The notes: generated from the letters alone by a model not told the origin. DNA of 64,000 nt from Ornithinicoccus hortensis (GCF_006716185.1 NZ_VFOP01000001.1:3720001-3784000), one strand, 5' to 3'. Numbered from the stretch's first letter, positions 53,363 through 63,946 are shown. Made by a program: numbers and translations.

Positions 53363-54370
53363 TCAGGTGCGCGCCCTGGCGTAGATGTCCTCGCGGGGCC
53401 CGGGGCCGTCGGCCTCGTCGGCCTGCAACGCCTCGACCGCCTCGCGCGCCGTGTCGCTGAGCCGTTGCGGCACCACGACCTGCACCTTGGCGAGCAGGTC
53501 ACCTGTGCCGGACTTGCCGGCGATGCCACGGCCCTTGACCCGCAGCACCCGGCCCGAGGGGGTCCCCGGCGCCACCTTGACCTTCACCCGGGCACCCTCC
53601 AGCGTCGGGACCTCCACGGTGGCGCCCAGCGCGGCCTCCGAGAAGGTGACCGGCAGGTCCACCGTGAGGTTGAGCCCGTCCCGGCCGAAGACCGGGTGCG
53701 GCTGGACCGTCACGTGCAGCAGCAGGTCGCCCTGGGGCGCACCGGGGTCGCCGGCCATGCCCTTGCCGCGCAGCCTGATCTTCTGCCCGTCCTTGACCCC
53801 GGCCGGGATCCGGGTGGTGACCCGGCCGCCCTCGGGGGTCTGCAGGGTCACCGTGTCACCGGTGGCCGCCTGCCGGAAGCTGATCGTGGTCCGGGCCTCC
53901 ACGTCCCGACCCCGGCGCGGCCCACGGGTCGCACCGTAGCCACCGAAGCCGCCCGGGCCGAAGCCCCCGCCGAGCAGGTCCTCCAGGTTGACGCCACCGG
54001 ACCCGCCCCCGCCGGTGCTGAACCGGACGTTCTGCGCCCCGCCACCCCCGCCGCCGAACATCTGGGCGAAGACGTCCTCGAAGCCGGCACCCCCGCCGGC
54101 ACCGCCCCCACCGGCGGTGAACCGCGCACCGCCCCGGGACATCTGCCGGATCGCGTCGTACTGCTGGCGCTCCTCGGGGTCGGACAGCACCGCGTTGGCT
54201 TCGCCGATCTCCTTGAACCGTTGCTCGGCCGCGGCGTCCCCCGGGTTCTTGTCCGGGTGGTACGTGCGCGCCAGCTTGCGGTAGGCCTTCTTGATCTCCG
54301 CGGCGTCGGCGTCACTGCTCACCCCGAGCACGGCATAGAAGTCCTTGTCGAACCAGTCCTGACTGGCCAC
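53363..54370 (-). CDS. dnaJ: DnaJ-family co-chaperone lacking the zinc-finger domain (CbpA-like)
   Basis: A 335-residue Hsp40. The J domain (about 8-75) has TYHPDKNPGD with the HPD triad that stimulates DnaK. A Gly-rich region (about 80-150) with runs of glycine follows, then two C-terminal beta domains (about 155-320) with IPAGVKDGQKIRLRGKGM. The four CxxCxGxG zinc motifs of classical DnaJ are absent, so this is a type II Hsp40, although it occupies the position of zinc-finger DnaJ1 in the mycobacterial operon. The start is GTG at 54370, after GAGGTGAGGA. It lies 159 bp from grpE with a hairpin between. Confidence 0.93.
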   Translation of the reverse strand: MASQDWFDKDFYAVLGVSSDADAAEIKKAYRKLARTYHPDKNPGDAAAEQRFKEIGEANAVLSDPEERQQYDAIRQMSRGGARFTAGGGGAGGGAGFEDVFAQMFGGGGGGAQNVRFSTGGGGSGGVNLEDLLGGGFGPGGFGGYGATRGPRRGRDVEARTTISFRQAATGDTVTLQTPEGGRVTTRIPAGVKDGQKIRLRGKGMAGDPGAPQGDLLLHVTVQPHPVFGRDGLNLTVDLPVTFSEAALGATVEVPTLEGARVKVKVAPGTPSGRVLRVKGRGIAGKSGTGDLLAKVQVVVPQRLSDTAREAVEALQADEADGPGPREDIYARART

Positions 54371-54476
54371 CTGTCCTCACCTCCCACACATTGTCGTAGC
54401 AATCTCCGCGTCCCCCGCACTCTTCGTCGGGGTCGGGTCGTTCCCATCATCCACCGGCCGGTCCGCCCCGGCCGGC

Positions 54477-54515
54477 GGTGGGGCCGCGCGCCGCGAAGGC
54501 TGCCGCGGCCCCACC
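54477..54515 (-). terminator. Hairpin between grpE and dnaJ (attenuator or partial terminator)
   Basis: A perfect 12-bp stem GGTGGGGCCGCG / CGCGGCCCCACC with a 15-nt loop lies 14 bp after the grpE stop, in the 159-bp gap before dnaJ. There is no U tract. It could reduce read-through or stabilise the dnaK-grpE message. Confidence 0.6.
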
Positions 54516-54529
54516 GGGGCTCCGGTCGG

Positions 54530-55191
54530 TCAGCTGGCCGGGTCGGCCACGGCCACCCGGGCCGCCCGCACCAGACGCTCCCCGACCAGGAAGCCGGGCT
54601 GCATGACCTGGACGATGGTCGTCTCGGTCGCACCCTCGGGCAGCTCGGCCTCGGGCAGGTGCATCAGCGCCTCGTGCACGGTCGGGTCGAAGACCTCACC
54701 CACGGCGCCGACCTCCTGCACGCCGAAGCGCCCCAGGACGCCGGTCAGCTTGTCGGCGATCGCGGCCATCGGCCCGTCGGTCAGGTCGCCGTGCGCCCGC
54801 GCGGAGTGGATGTCGTCCAGCACCGGCAGCAGCGCCTCGACGACGCTGCCCACGGCCGCCTCGGTGTCCCGCACCCGGTCCCGGTCGACCCGCCGCTTGT
54901 AGTTGACGTACTCGGCCTGCAGCCGGCGCAGGTCCTCGAGGCGGTCGGCCGCGAGCTGGGTGTCCGGGTGCGCCTCCTCGGCACCCCCGTCGCCCTGCTC
55001 GTATGCCGTCCGCTCGCCGTCCGCGGGCGCCTCCCCCTCGGTGGTGGTCTCCTCGCGGGCCGGGCCGGGGGTGGTCCCCTCACGGACCTGACCGGTCTCC
55101 GGGTCGAGCCGGCGCTTGTCCCGGATCACCGGGCCGGTGGCCTCCTGCTCGTCCTCCCCGGGGCCCTGCCCCGGGGAGGCGTTGACGTCGG

Positions 55192-55195
<4 letters not shown>
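54530..55195 (-). CDS. grpE: Nucleotide exchange factor GrpE
   Basis: A 221-residue protein. A charged disordered N-terminus of about 75 residues leads to a long coiled-coil helix ([20 protein letters not shown], about 83-102) and a C-terminal beta domain with [20 protein letters not shown] and [20 protein letters not shown]. It releases ADP from DnaK. GTG at 55195 overlaps the dnaK stop by 4 nt (GTGA), so translation is coupled and stoichiometry linked. The order dnaK-grpE is the actinobacterial standard. Confidence 0.96.
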
Positions 55196-57099
<1,904 letters not shown>

Positions 57100-57215
57100 G
57101 TGTGTTCTCCCTGTATGCGGTGTGGTCCGGCCTGCAGCCGAGACCGGGTGGTCTGTGGTTCCGTCGCCCAACTTGCATCCGCAGACCCGACCCTGTCAAA
57201 TCGAGACTCAGTGAA

Positions 57216-57236
57216 GTTGAGTACATCTGACTCAAC
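57216..57236. promoter_or_regulatory. HAIR element (HspR operator) upstream of dnaK
   Basis: GTTGAGT-N7-ACTCAAC has a perfect core TTGAGT-N7-ACTCAA. It lies 117 bp upstream of the dnaK ATG. The last five bases overlap the stop end of the toxin-like frame, so the toxin gene's 3' end runs through the dnaK promoter. Confidence 0.95.
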
Positions 57237-57696
57237 TCCGACCAGGGCCCGATTGTTCCCGGGGTTGGCACGCGCCCGACAGGCAGAAGGGTGCCTCGGG
57301 ACATGACCTGCTGGACGCCGCGCTGTTCTCGGTCGCACTACCGATCTGCGCCGCGGACACCGGCGCCGGGCGCGCGGCCGCGGATGAGTCCCTGTCCGCC
57401 CAGCACAGCGGCCTCCGCCGCTGGTGAGCGACCGCAACTACTTTCAAGACGTCGTCCGCGACGTAGAAGACGAACCGGTAGTGGGACCGCGGTACTCGTG
57501 CGTGGCGGAAGGTCCTGTCGGACCCTGGAACCGGCACAACCGGTGCTGATTCACGCCACTCCATGCAGCGGTCGACGACCTGGTCGTAATCAGCGCGGAA
57601 CCGTGCACCCCGGCCCTGCCCGCCCTTGTCGTACCACTGGATCGCGTCGTCCAACTCGCGGAGCGCCTCGGGATGGAACCCGGCGCGGAGGATCAA
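57232..57696 (-). CDS. ParE/RelE-superfamily toxin with abnormal C-terminal extension
   Basis: A 154-residue frame. The first ~100 residues match a type II toxin of the plasmid-stabilisation/RelE-ParE fold: FHPEALRELDDAIQWYDKGG near residue 6, GARFRADYDQVVDRC, and RFVFYVADDVLKVVAVAHQR then RRPLCWADR. Relatives normally end there. Here about 50 further low-complexity residues (Ser/Ala/Pro-rich) follow until a TGA inside the dnaK HAIR element. The native stop has probably been lost. The TTG start at 57696 overlaps the antitoxin stop (TTGA). It would cleave ribosome-bound mRNA or inhibit gyrase; which one is unclear. Confidence 0.75.
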   Translation of the reverse strand: MILRAGFHPEALRELDDAIQWYDKGGQGRGARFRADYDQVVDRCMEWRESAPVVPVPGSDRTFRHARVPRSHYRFVFYVADDVLKVVAVAHQRRRPLCWADRDSSAAARPAPVSAAQIGSATENSAASSRSCPEAPFCLSGACQPREQSGPGRS

Positions 57697-57926
57697 GCGT
57701 CTCTCGCAGCGGCGCGCGCGTCGAGATACGCGTCGGCCTCCTCCCGCGTCAGCGTCCTCACAGCGCCGCTCTCGAGCTCGTCGGCCCGTAGCGCCACGAC
57801 CGAGGCCCACGCCGCGTCGATCGCCGACTGGTCGGCCTCGTCGGCCTCGTAGAGCACGTCGGCGACCCGAGAGCGCTCCTCGGGCGAGAGCGCCATCGCG
57901 GCTCGGATCACCTCGGCCAGGGTCAT
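57693..57926 (-). CDS. Addiction-module antitoxin (PF09720-like)
   Basis: A 77-residue acidic protein with MTLAEVIRAAMALSPEERSR, ADVLYEADEADQSAIDAAWA and a terminal REEADAYLDARAAARDA. This pattern, a helix rich in SPEER followed by an acidic stretch, is that of the short 'addiction module' antitoxins paired with RelE/ParE-type toxins. It lies directly upstream of the toxin with a 4-nt overlap, the usual antitoxin-first order. No separate DNA-binding domain is visible. The start is ATG at 57926. Confidence 0.8.
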   Translation of the reverse strand: MTLAEVIRAAMALSPEERSRVADVLYEADEADQSAIDAAWASVVALRADELESGAVRTLTREEADAYLDARAAARDA

Positions 57927-58072
57927 GCGGCCATTCTATCGATGAGCCCGACATCGCCCCAGATCTTCTCCACAGGCCCGACGGCTCGGCTTGCCGCTGG
58001 CATGCCGGCATCGACCGAAACTCGATTCACGCTTCGCCGCCGACCTCGACGCGGCCTTCGACAACGCCCGTG

Positions 58073-58708
58073 TCATCCTGCGCGCGCGGCGGCGGTGAGC
58101 GCCTCGATCGCGGCGCCGATGGCCGGCCGCTGTGCGGTGTCGGTGCGCCACAGGGCGAAGATGCGCCGGGTGATCGGGGGCTGCACCTCCCGGATCTCCA
58201 CTCCCTCCGGCACCGGCCCCCGTCCGAGCCGCGGCATCAGTGCCATGCCGAGGCCCGCTGCGACCAGGGCCAGGATCGTCTGGTGCTCGCCCGCGGTATG
58301 GGTCAGGCGCAGCCCGGGGTGGTGCTCGACGAGGGCGCCATGCAACCAGTCGTGGCCGAACTCGCCGGCGGTCCAGCTGATCCATTGCTCGTGTGCGCAG
58401 TCGCTCAGGTCGACGGCCGCTCCCGAGGATGTCAGCTCGTGCCCGGCCGGCAGGGCGAGGTCGGCCACGTCGTCGAGCAGGTGGGTCATCTCGACCCCGG
58501 GCGGCGGGGTCGGCTCGCCGTGGAACCACTTGTCCACGATGACCACGTCTACCGCCCCGCGGACGAGCAGGGGCACGGCCTTGGCCGGTTCGCGCTCGTG
58601 GGACTCCACGCTCAGCAGCGGATGGTGGTCCTGGAGGCTACGCAGGGCCGCGGGGAGAAGTCCCCTGGTCGCGGTCGGGAAGGCGGCAATCGCCATCCGG
58701 CCGGACAC
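58073..58708 (-). pseudogene. LysR substrate-binding domain without the DNA-binding head
   Basis: The frame encodes 211 residues that begin at the linker of a LysR regulator (EVSGRMAIAAFPTATRGLLP) and continue through the two-lobed effector domain: LLVRGAVDVVIVDKWFHGEP, VADLALPAGHEL, LALVAAGLGMALMPRLGRG. The roughly 90-residue N-terminal winged HTH and linker helix are missing. Upstream, the frame stays open into the start of the divergent EamA gene (58744) but shows no HTH. The head was probably removed by a deletion that brought the transporter next to it. As it stands it cannot act as a LysR activator. Confidence 0.75.
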
Positions 58709-58743
58709 CTCGCCCCGCTGAGAATCGGGCCGATCATGAGTGG

Positions 58744-59712
58744 ATGAGCACGTCTTCTGCGCCGGGCAGCTCCTCCTTCACCGCCCGCGACTTGTCCCTA
58801 CTTTTGGGCGCGGGTGTGATGTGGGGATCCTCCTACCTGCTGATCAAGATCGGCCTGGAGGGCTTCGCCCCCGAGACGGTTGCTTGGCTGCGGCTGCTCT
58901 TCGGGGTGGCGACCCTGACCATGCTGCCCGGCGCCAGGCGCGGGTTGCAGCACCGGCACGACTGGTGGCTGGTGGCCGTCCTCGGGCTGGTCTGGATGGC
59001 GGTGCCCTTCGTCCTCTTCCCGATCGCCCAGCAGCACATCGACTCCGCTCTGGCCGGGATGGTCAACGGTGCTGCGCCGCTGTTCACCGCACTGATCGCG
59101 GTCCTCTGGTTCCGCAACCGGCCCACGACGCAGGTGACCGCCGGGCTGCTGGTCGGCTTCCTCGGTGTCGTCGCTATCGCCGACCCCTCGGTCACCGGGC
59201 GGGCCACCCTCCTGGGCATCCTCCTGGTACTCGCCGCCACCGTGTTCTTCGGAGTGGCGTTCAACCTCTCCGGCCCGCTGCAGGGCCGTAACGGTGCCCT
59301 CTCGGTGATCTGGCGGGCCGAGCTCGTCGCCCTGGCCGCGACCACGCCGACCGGCGTCTACGGGCTGACCGACTCCACGCCGACCTGGGCCAGCCTCGCT
59401 GCCATGGTGGCGCTCGGCGCGCTCTGCACCGGGGTGGCCTTCTACTTCTTCGTCACCCTCGTCGGCCGGGTCGGAGCCACCCGCGCCTCGGTCACGGTCT
59501 ACCTGGGCCCGGTGGTCGCCATCGCCCTCGGCGCGTTGCTCGCCGGCGAACGGGTGCATCCAGTCGCCCTGGGCGGAGCCGCACTCGTGTTGCTCGGGGC
59601 CTACCTCACCTCACGCGGAACCCGGGCGCGAAGCCGCCCGTTGGCGCAGGATGGCGTGCGTCTCCTCGGGACCAGTCGCGCGAGAACCGACAGATCATCG
59701 ACGGCATCATGA
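58744..59712 (+). CDS. EamA-family (DMT superfamily) transporter
   Basis: A 322-residue membrane protein with two EamA repeats, about ten helices (residues 15-295). GAGVMWGSSYLLIKIGLEGF begins the first repeat and SVTVYLGPVVAIALGALLAG is the conserved part of the second. The family exports amino acids or metabolites. The last ~25 residues are basic and hydrophilic. The start is ATG at 58744, 36 bp from the headless LysR frame. LysR regulators often control a divergent EamA exporter, so the pair was probably regulator and target before the deletion. Confidence 0.92.
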   Translation: MSTSSAPGSSSFTARDLSLLLGAGVMWGSSYLLIKIGLEGFAPETVAWLRLLFGVATLTMLPGARRGLQHRHDWWLVAVLGLVWMAVPFVLFPIAQQHIDSALAGMVNGAAPLFTALIAVLWFRNRPTTQVTAGLLVGFLGVVAIADPSVTGRATLLGILLVLAATVFFGVAFNLSGPLQGRNGALSVIWRAELVALAATTPTGVYGLTDSTPTWASLAAMVALGALCTGVAFYFFVTLVGRVGATRASVTVYLGPVVAIALGALLAGERVHPVALGGAALVLLGAYLTSRGTRARSRPLAQDGVRLLGTSRARTDRSSTAS

Positions 59713-59716
59713 CGTC

Positions 59717-60280
59717 ATGAATGCCACCCCGTTCGAGTCCAAGCCCACGCTGACCGGTGAGCTCGTCACGTTGCGCCCCATCCGGGCCGAGGACGCCGAC
59801 GTCATCGACGTCATCATCCGCACGGACCCGGAGGTCGCCATCCTCACCGGATCGGTCCACTCCAGCAGCGATGAGCCTGAGGACATGCCGCTGGAGGACC
59901 TGCGCGCCGTCTACCGGCAATGGGCCGAGGCGGACGACCGGCTCGTCCTCGCCGTCATCGACAACGCCGACGGCCAGATGGTCGGTGAGGTCATCCTCAA
60001 CGAGTGGGACAAGGGCAACCGGTCCTGTGGCTTCCGCACGCTGATCGGCGCGGCAGGTCGGGGACGAGGGCTCGGCACCGAGGCCACCCGTCTCATCGTC
60101 GAGCACGGTCTCACCACGATGGGCCTGCACCGCATCAGCCTCGAGGTCTATGACTTCAACCCCCGGGCCCGCCGCGTCTACGAGAAGGTCGGTTTCGTCC
60201 ACGAAGGCACCGGTCGCGAAGCACTCCGCTTCGACGACGAGTGGATCGACGTGCACTACATGGCCATCCTGGCGCCCTGA
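59717..60280 (+). CDS. GNAT family N-acetyltransferase (RimJ/RimL-like)
   Basis: A 187-residue acetyltransferase. LTGELVTLRPIRAEDADVID is the RimJ/RimL N-terminal strand, and GAAGRGRGLGTEATRLIVEH is motif A for acetyl-CoA. LHRISLEVYDFNPRARRVYE then KVGFVHEGTGREA is the conserved C-terminal part. Substrates in this subgroup include protein N-termini and small amines; none can be assigned. ATG at 59717 starts 4 nt after the EamA stop, and its own stop overlaps the Fic start (TGATG), so the three form one transcription unit. Confidence 0.93.
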   Translation: MNATPFESKPTLTGELVTLRPIRAEDADVIDVIIRTDPEVAILTGSVHSSSDEPEDMPLEDLRAVYRQWAEADDRLVLAVIDNADGQMVGEVILNEWDKGNRSCGFRTLIGAAGRGRGLGTEATRLIVEHGLTTMGLHRISLEVYDFNPRARRVYEKVGFVHEGTGREALRFDDEWIDVHYMAILAP

Positions 60281-61373
60281 TGCCCCGCGCAACGTACCGC
60301 CATCGACATCCCACGCATACCCTCAAGCATTCGTTCGCCAACCTCGACCGGGTCCTCGGCGCTGTGCCAGCGCCCTTGGTCATGACGTTGCGCGACGTCG
60401 ACCGCGGTCAGGGCAGCGAGGACCTCTACCTGCACCAGGTCCCCGACTTGCTCACCGAGTTGGCTCACCGCGCGCGCGTGGCGAGCATCACTGCGTCGTC
60501 CGCCCTCGAGGGCGTTGTCGTCAAGGACCGCGGCCGCGCCGCCGCCATCATCGCTAACAAACCTATCGAGCTGCGCACCCGAAACGAACGAGAGTTCGCT
60601 GGATACCGTGCTGCCCTCGACGACCTCTTCGCCGAGGACTGGGGCCCCCTGAACGTCGGGCTGCTCCTACACCTGCACCGGCTACTGCTCGGGGAGACCA
60701 AGGCCAGTGGGACCTTCAAGCAGAGCGACGACCTTGTCGTCGACCGGTCCCCCGACGGCATCCGACCGTGCGATTCAAGCCAGTCCCCGCCGTTCGCACC
60801 GAGTCCTATACAGCGGACCTCATCGACCGGTACACCGAGGCTGTCAAGGAAAACAAGCACCACCCCGTACTCCTCGTCGGTCTGTTCGTGCTGGATCTGC
60901 TCATCATCCACCCGTTCGACGACGGCAACGGTCGTGTAGCACGAGCACTGACGAACGCCCTCCTCGCCGAGGCCGGGTACGGGGTCGGCCGCTACGTCTC
61001 GCTCGAGCAACTCATCGCCGAATCTGCCGACGATTACTACCAGACATTGCTTGACTCAACCCAGGGCTGGAACAACTACGCCCATGATCCGTGGCCCTGG
61101 TTGGCGTACTTCAGCACGCTCCTCGCTCGCAGCTACGCCCGATTGGCTGAGGGCGTCTCGGCAGACAGGTCTGGAGGCACGAAATCGGAGCGCGTCCGTG
61201 AGCACGTCCTGAGGCACGGCGCACCCGTCTTTGCCATCTCCGACGTCAGGGCCGCCCTCCCCGGAATCAGTGATCCCACCATCCGACTCGTTCTCAATCA
61301 ACTGAAGAACGAAGGGTTCCTCAAGCCCCAGGGCACAGGACGCTCGGCCGTGTGGTTGCGTGTCACCCCATGA
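60280..61373 (+). pseudogene. Fic/DOC-type AMPylase, split by a single-base frameshift
   Basis: Two frames together make a complete class II Fic protein. The first (60280 to about 60767) carries the N-terminal inhibitory motif ITASSALEGVVV (S-x3-E-G) and KASGTFKQSDDLVVDRSPDG. The second (from about 60768) resumes VRFKPVPAVRTESYTADLID and has the catalytic HPFDDGNGRVARAL (HPFxxGNGRxxR) and a C-terminal winged helix (DVRAALPGISDPTIRLVLNQ). The break is at CCGACCGTG, where one base appears to be missing. G+C is lower than in neighbours, hinting at transfer. Fic enzymes AMPylate target proteins. Either a decayed gene or a sequencing error. Confidence 0.88.
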
Positions 61374-61504
61374 GGCCGCTCTCGACGTCTCGTGACCCGC
61401 AGCACGGTATGTCGTGAGACCCGTGGTGAGGAGTGTCGATTCCGTCGGGGCACGCCCGTCATGGGCGTGAGGCCCGCACAGTGCGGGCAGAAGAGGAGGA
61501 AGCC
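61374..61504. other. Spacer with two small hairpins before the YciI-like gene
   Basis: It contains CGCCCGTCATGGGCG and GCCCGCACAGTGCGGGC, two small stem-loops in tandem, directly before the GAGGAGGAAGCC ribosome-binding site of the next gene. No gene is visible. Confidence 0.5.
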
Positions 61505-61849
61505 ATGAAGTACCTGATGCTGCTGATGTCGGAGGGCGAGCGGCCACCGTGGGACGAGCAGACGCCGGCGGAGCAGGCCGCCGCGTTGCAGCAGCACGAC
61601 GACTTCGGGGCGGCATGCGAGGCCCGCGAGGGCGTGCGCATCCTGGCGGCCGAGGCGCTCGACGGCCAGCCCACGGTCGTGCGCACGCGCGGGGGCGAGC
61701 GCAGCGTGACGGCGGGACCGTATGCCGAGTCGGTCGAACAGCTCGGCGGGTTCTACCTGATCGAGACCCCCGACCTGGAGACGCTCCTGGACCTGGCCCA
61801 GAGCCTGCCGCCCTACGACCTCCAGTTCAGCCCGGTGGGAGTGGCCTGA
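61505..61849 (+). CDS. YciI-related (DGPF domain) protein
   Basis: A 114-residue dimeric alpha/beta-barrel protein: KYLMLLMSEGERPPWDEQ at the N-terminus, ALDGQPTVVRTRGGERSVTA in the centre, then the DGPF-type motif as TAGPYAESVEQLGGFYLIET. These proteins often accompany ECF sigma factors; none is seen here. Function unknown. A strong GAGGAGGAAGCC precedes the ATG. Confidence 0.9.
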   Translation: MKYLMLLMSEGERPPWDEQTPAEQAAALQQHDDFGAACEAREGVRILAAEALDGQPTVVRTRGGERSVTAGPYAESVEQLGGFYLIETPDLETLLDLAQSLPPYDLQFSPVGVA

Positions 61850-61869
61850 GCGTCCGGTGACGGAGGCAC

Positions 61870-62694
61870 CTAGGACCGCGGGGCGCAGGGACCGTTCGGC
61901 AGGTCTCGGACCGGCGCCTGCAGGACGACCCCGCCGGCACGCGGCAAGGTCTGTCGGTAGACGCCCGTCGTCTCCCGGCCGGACTCCCCGAGGGCGGCAT
62001 CCATCGCGATCCACGCGTCGCCGATGTCCGGGGGCGCGGAGTCGAAGCGGACGCTGGCGCCCCGGTCGGCGCCCTCCACCAGGACCGTGTCGAGGCCCGG
62101 GACGGCACCGTCCGGGGCGGGAGTCCCGGCCGTGACCACGATGGTGTCCTCGGCGGTCCCGTCGTAGGTCAGCACGAGGTCGACCTCATCCAGACCGTGG
62201 CTGGCCAGCTGGTCCCGCAGCCGCGGCAGCAGGTCGGCGACCGCACCACCGATCTCCGACTCGTCGTCCACGTGCGCCTGCAGCGCCGCCAGGCGCAGGG
62301 TCGGCAGCGTGCTGATCTCAAGGTTGCTGCTCATCGTGTGGTGTCCTCTCTGGAGCGCGGTGAGGCGCGTGCGCACCTCCTGCAGACGTGTTGTCGCCTC
62401 GTCGATCTGGTCCACGAGCTCGCGCTCCCGGTCCCGGAGGAGCCGGGTGAGCCGCTGCTGCGAGAGCTGGCCGCCGAGCAGGTCCCCGATCGCCTCGAGG
62501 CTGAACCCGACGGCCCGCAGCGAGGCGATCGCCCGGACCCGCCCGACCTGGTGCCGCGCGTACCGGCGGTAGCCGGTGAACTCGTCGACCGAGGAGGGGG
62601 CCAGCAGGCCCACCTCCTCCCAGTGCCGCAGCATCCGCCGGGACACCCCAGTCGCGTGCGCCATCTCTCCGATGCTCAACATGTCAGGACCCAT
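61870..62694 (-). CDS. MerR-family regulator with C-terminal GyrI-like effector domain
   Basis: A 274-residue regulator of BmrR-like layout. The MerR HTH MLSIGEMAHATGVSRRMLRH is near residues 5-24 with the wing FTGYRRYARHQVGRVRAIAS. A coiled coil spans about 85-120, and the C-terminal domain (about 130-270) has the GyrI/BmrR ligand-binding pattern. It likely activates an efflux or detoxification gene on binding a hydrophobic cation. ATG at 62694 was chosen because GGGAGGG lies 6 nt upstream. ATG at 62682 is closer to the family start. The convergent YciI gene ends 21 bp away. Confidence 0.88.
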   Translation of the reverse strand: MGPDMLSIGEMAHATGVSRRMLRHWEEVGLLAPSSVDEFTGYRRYARHQVGRVRAIASLRAVGFSLEAIGDLLGGQLSQQRLTRLLRDRERELVDQIDEATTRLQEVRTRLTALQRGHHTMSSNLEISTLPTLRLAALQAHVDDESEIGGAVADLLPRLRDQLASHGLDEVDLVLTYDGTAEDTIVVTAGTPAPDGAVPGLDTVLVEGADRGASVRFDSAPPDIGDAWIAMDAALGESGRETTGVYRQTLPRAGGVVLQAPVRDLPNGPCAPRS

Positions 62695-62782
62695 CGCAGA
62701 CCCTCCCACCGTGTCAAGGTCAATCGCCGGTCAGGTCGCGCAGCCCGGGTGTCGTCATACCCCCATCCTGCGCTAACCCGGC

Positions 62783-63946
62783 TCACAGGCTGCGCGAGAT
62801 GAGTTCCTTCATGATCTCGTTGGTCCCGCCGTAGATCTTCTGCACGCGGGCACCGGCATACAGGCGGGCGATCGGGTACTCCATCATGTAGCCGTAGCCG
62901 CCGAAGATCTGCAGGCACCGGTCGGCGACCTCGCACTGCAGGTCGGTGCTCCAGTACTTCACCCGGGAGGCCGTCGCGGCGTCCAGCCTCCCGTCGAGGT
63001 GCAGCCCGATGCAGTAGTCGAGGAAGGTGCGTCCCGCGAGCACGTCCGTGCTCACCTCCGCCAGGGTGAAGCGGGTGTGCTGGAAGGTCGCGATGGGGGC
63101 ACCGAAGGCCTCCCGCTCCTTGGCGTAGGCCACCGCCAGTTCCACGGCGAGGTCGGCCGACCCGACGGCGCTGATCGCGATCGCCAACCGTTCCTGCGGC
63201 AGTTGGCGCATCAGCTGGTAGAAGCCCTGCCCCTCCTGCTCGCCCAGCAGGTTCTCGACCGGCACCCGCAGGTCCGTGAAGGAGAGCTCGCGGGTGTCCT
63301 GACCGTGCTGCCCGATCTTCTCCAGCACCCGTCCCCGCTGGTAGCCGTCGGCGCCCTCGACCTCAGCCAGGATCAGCGAGATGCCCCGTGCGCCCTCCCC
63401 GCCGGTGCGGGCGACGATCACGACCAGCCCGGCGTGCGAGGCGTTGGTGATGAACGTCTTGCTGCCGTTGATCACGTAGTGGTCGCCCTCCCGGCGGGCG
63501 GTGGTGCGAATCCGTTGCAGGTCGGACCCGGTCGACGGCTCGGTCATCGCGATCGCCCCGATCAGCTCGCCGGCGGCCATCCGTGGCAGCCAGCGCTGCT
63601 TCTGCTCCTCGGAGCCGTAGGCGAGCAGGTAGTGCGCCACGATCGAGGAGTGCACGGCATAGCCCAGCGCGTCGTCGCCGGAACGCCCCTGCTCCCAGAG
63701 CACCGCGGCCTCGTGGGCGAAGCTGCCGCCGCCACCGCCGTACTCCTCGGGCACCGAGACGCACAGCAGGCCGGCCGCACCGGCCGCCCGCCACGTCTCC
63801 GCGTCGACCTGGTGCTGCGCGGCGAACCGCTCGGCGTGCGGCGTCACCTCGCGCTCGAAGAAGGTCCGGGCGAGTGCCGCGACGTCGGCGACCTCGTCCT
63901 CCATCCAGGGCGAACGGTAGCTCGGGGACTGCACGGGCTCGGGCAC
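62783..63946 (-). CDS. Acyl-CoA dehydrogenase, isovaleryl/long-chain-type
   Basis: A 387-residue flavoprotein. IAMTEPSTGSDLQRIRTTAR is the FAD/substrate loop, and HYVINGSKTFITNASHAGLV follows. At the usual C-terminal catalytic position it reads KIYGGTNEIMKELISRSL, with Gly instead of Glu. In isovaleryl- and long-chain enzymes the base is instead in helix G, and here LPQERLAIAIS supplies a Glu there, so it belongs to that subgroup. It probably acts in branched-chain amino acid or fatty acid oxidation. GTG at 63946 follows GGAGAG. Confidence 0.92.
   Translation of the reverse strand: MPEPVQSPSYRSPWMEDEVADVAALARTFFEREVTPHAERFAAQHQVDAETWRAAGAAGLLCVSVPEEYGGGGGSFAHEAAVLWEQGRSGDDALGYAVHSSIVAHYLLAYGSEEQKQRWLPRMAAGELIGAIAMTEPSTGSDLQRIRTTARREGDHYVINGSKTFITNASHAGLVVIVARTGGEGARGISLILAEVEGADGYQRGRVLEKIGQHGQDTRELSFTDLRVPVENLLGEQEGQGFYQLMRQLPQERLAIAISAVGSADLAVELAVAYAKEREAFGAPIATFQHTRFTLAEVSTDVLAGRTFLDYCIGLHLDGRLDAATASRVKYWSTDLQCEVADRCLQIFGGYGYMMEYPIARLYAGARVQKIYGGTNEIMKELISRSL

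Noticed and set aside
57960-58098. Forward frame ending KLDSRFAADLDAAFDNARVI near 58096
   Set aside because: It looks protein-like at its end but has no start or ribosome-binding site and runs into the headless LysR gene. It may be a remnant, too short to call.
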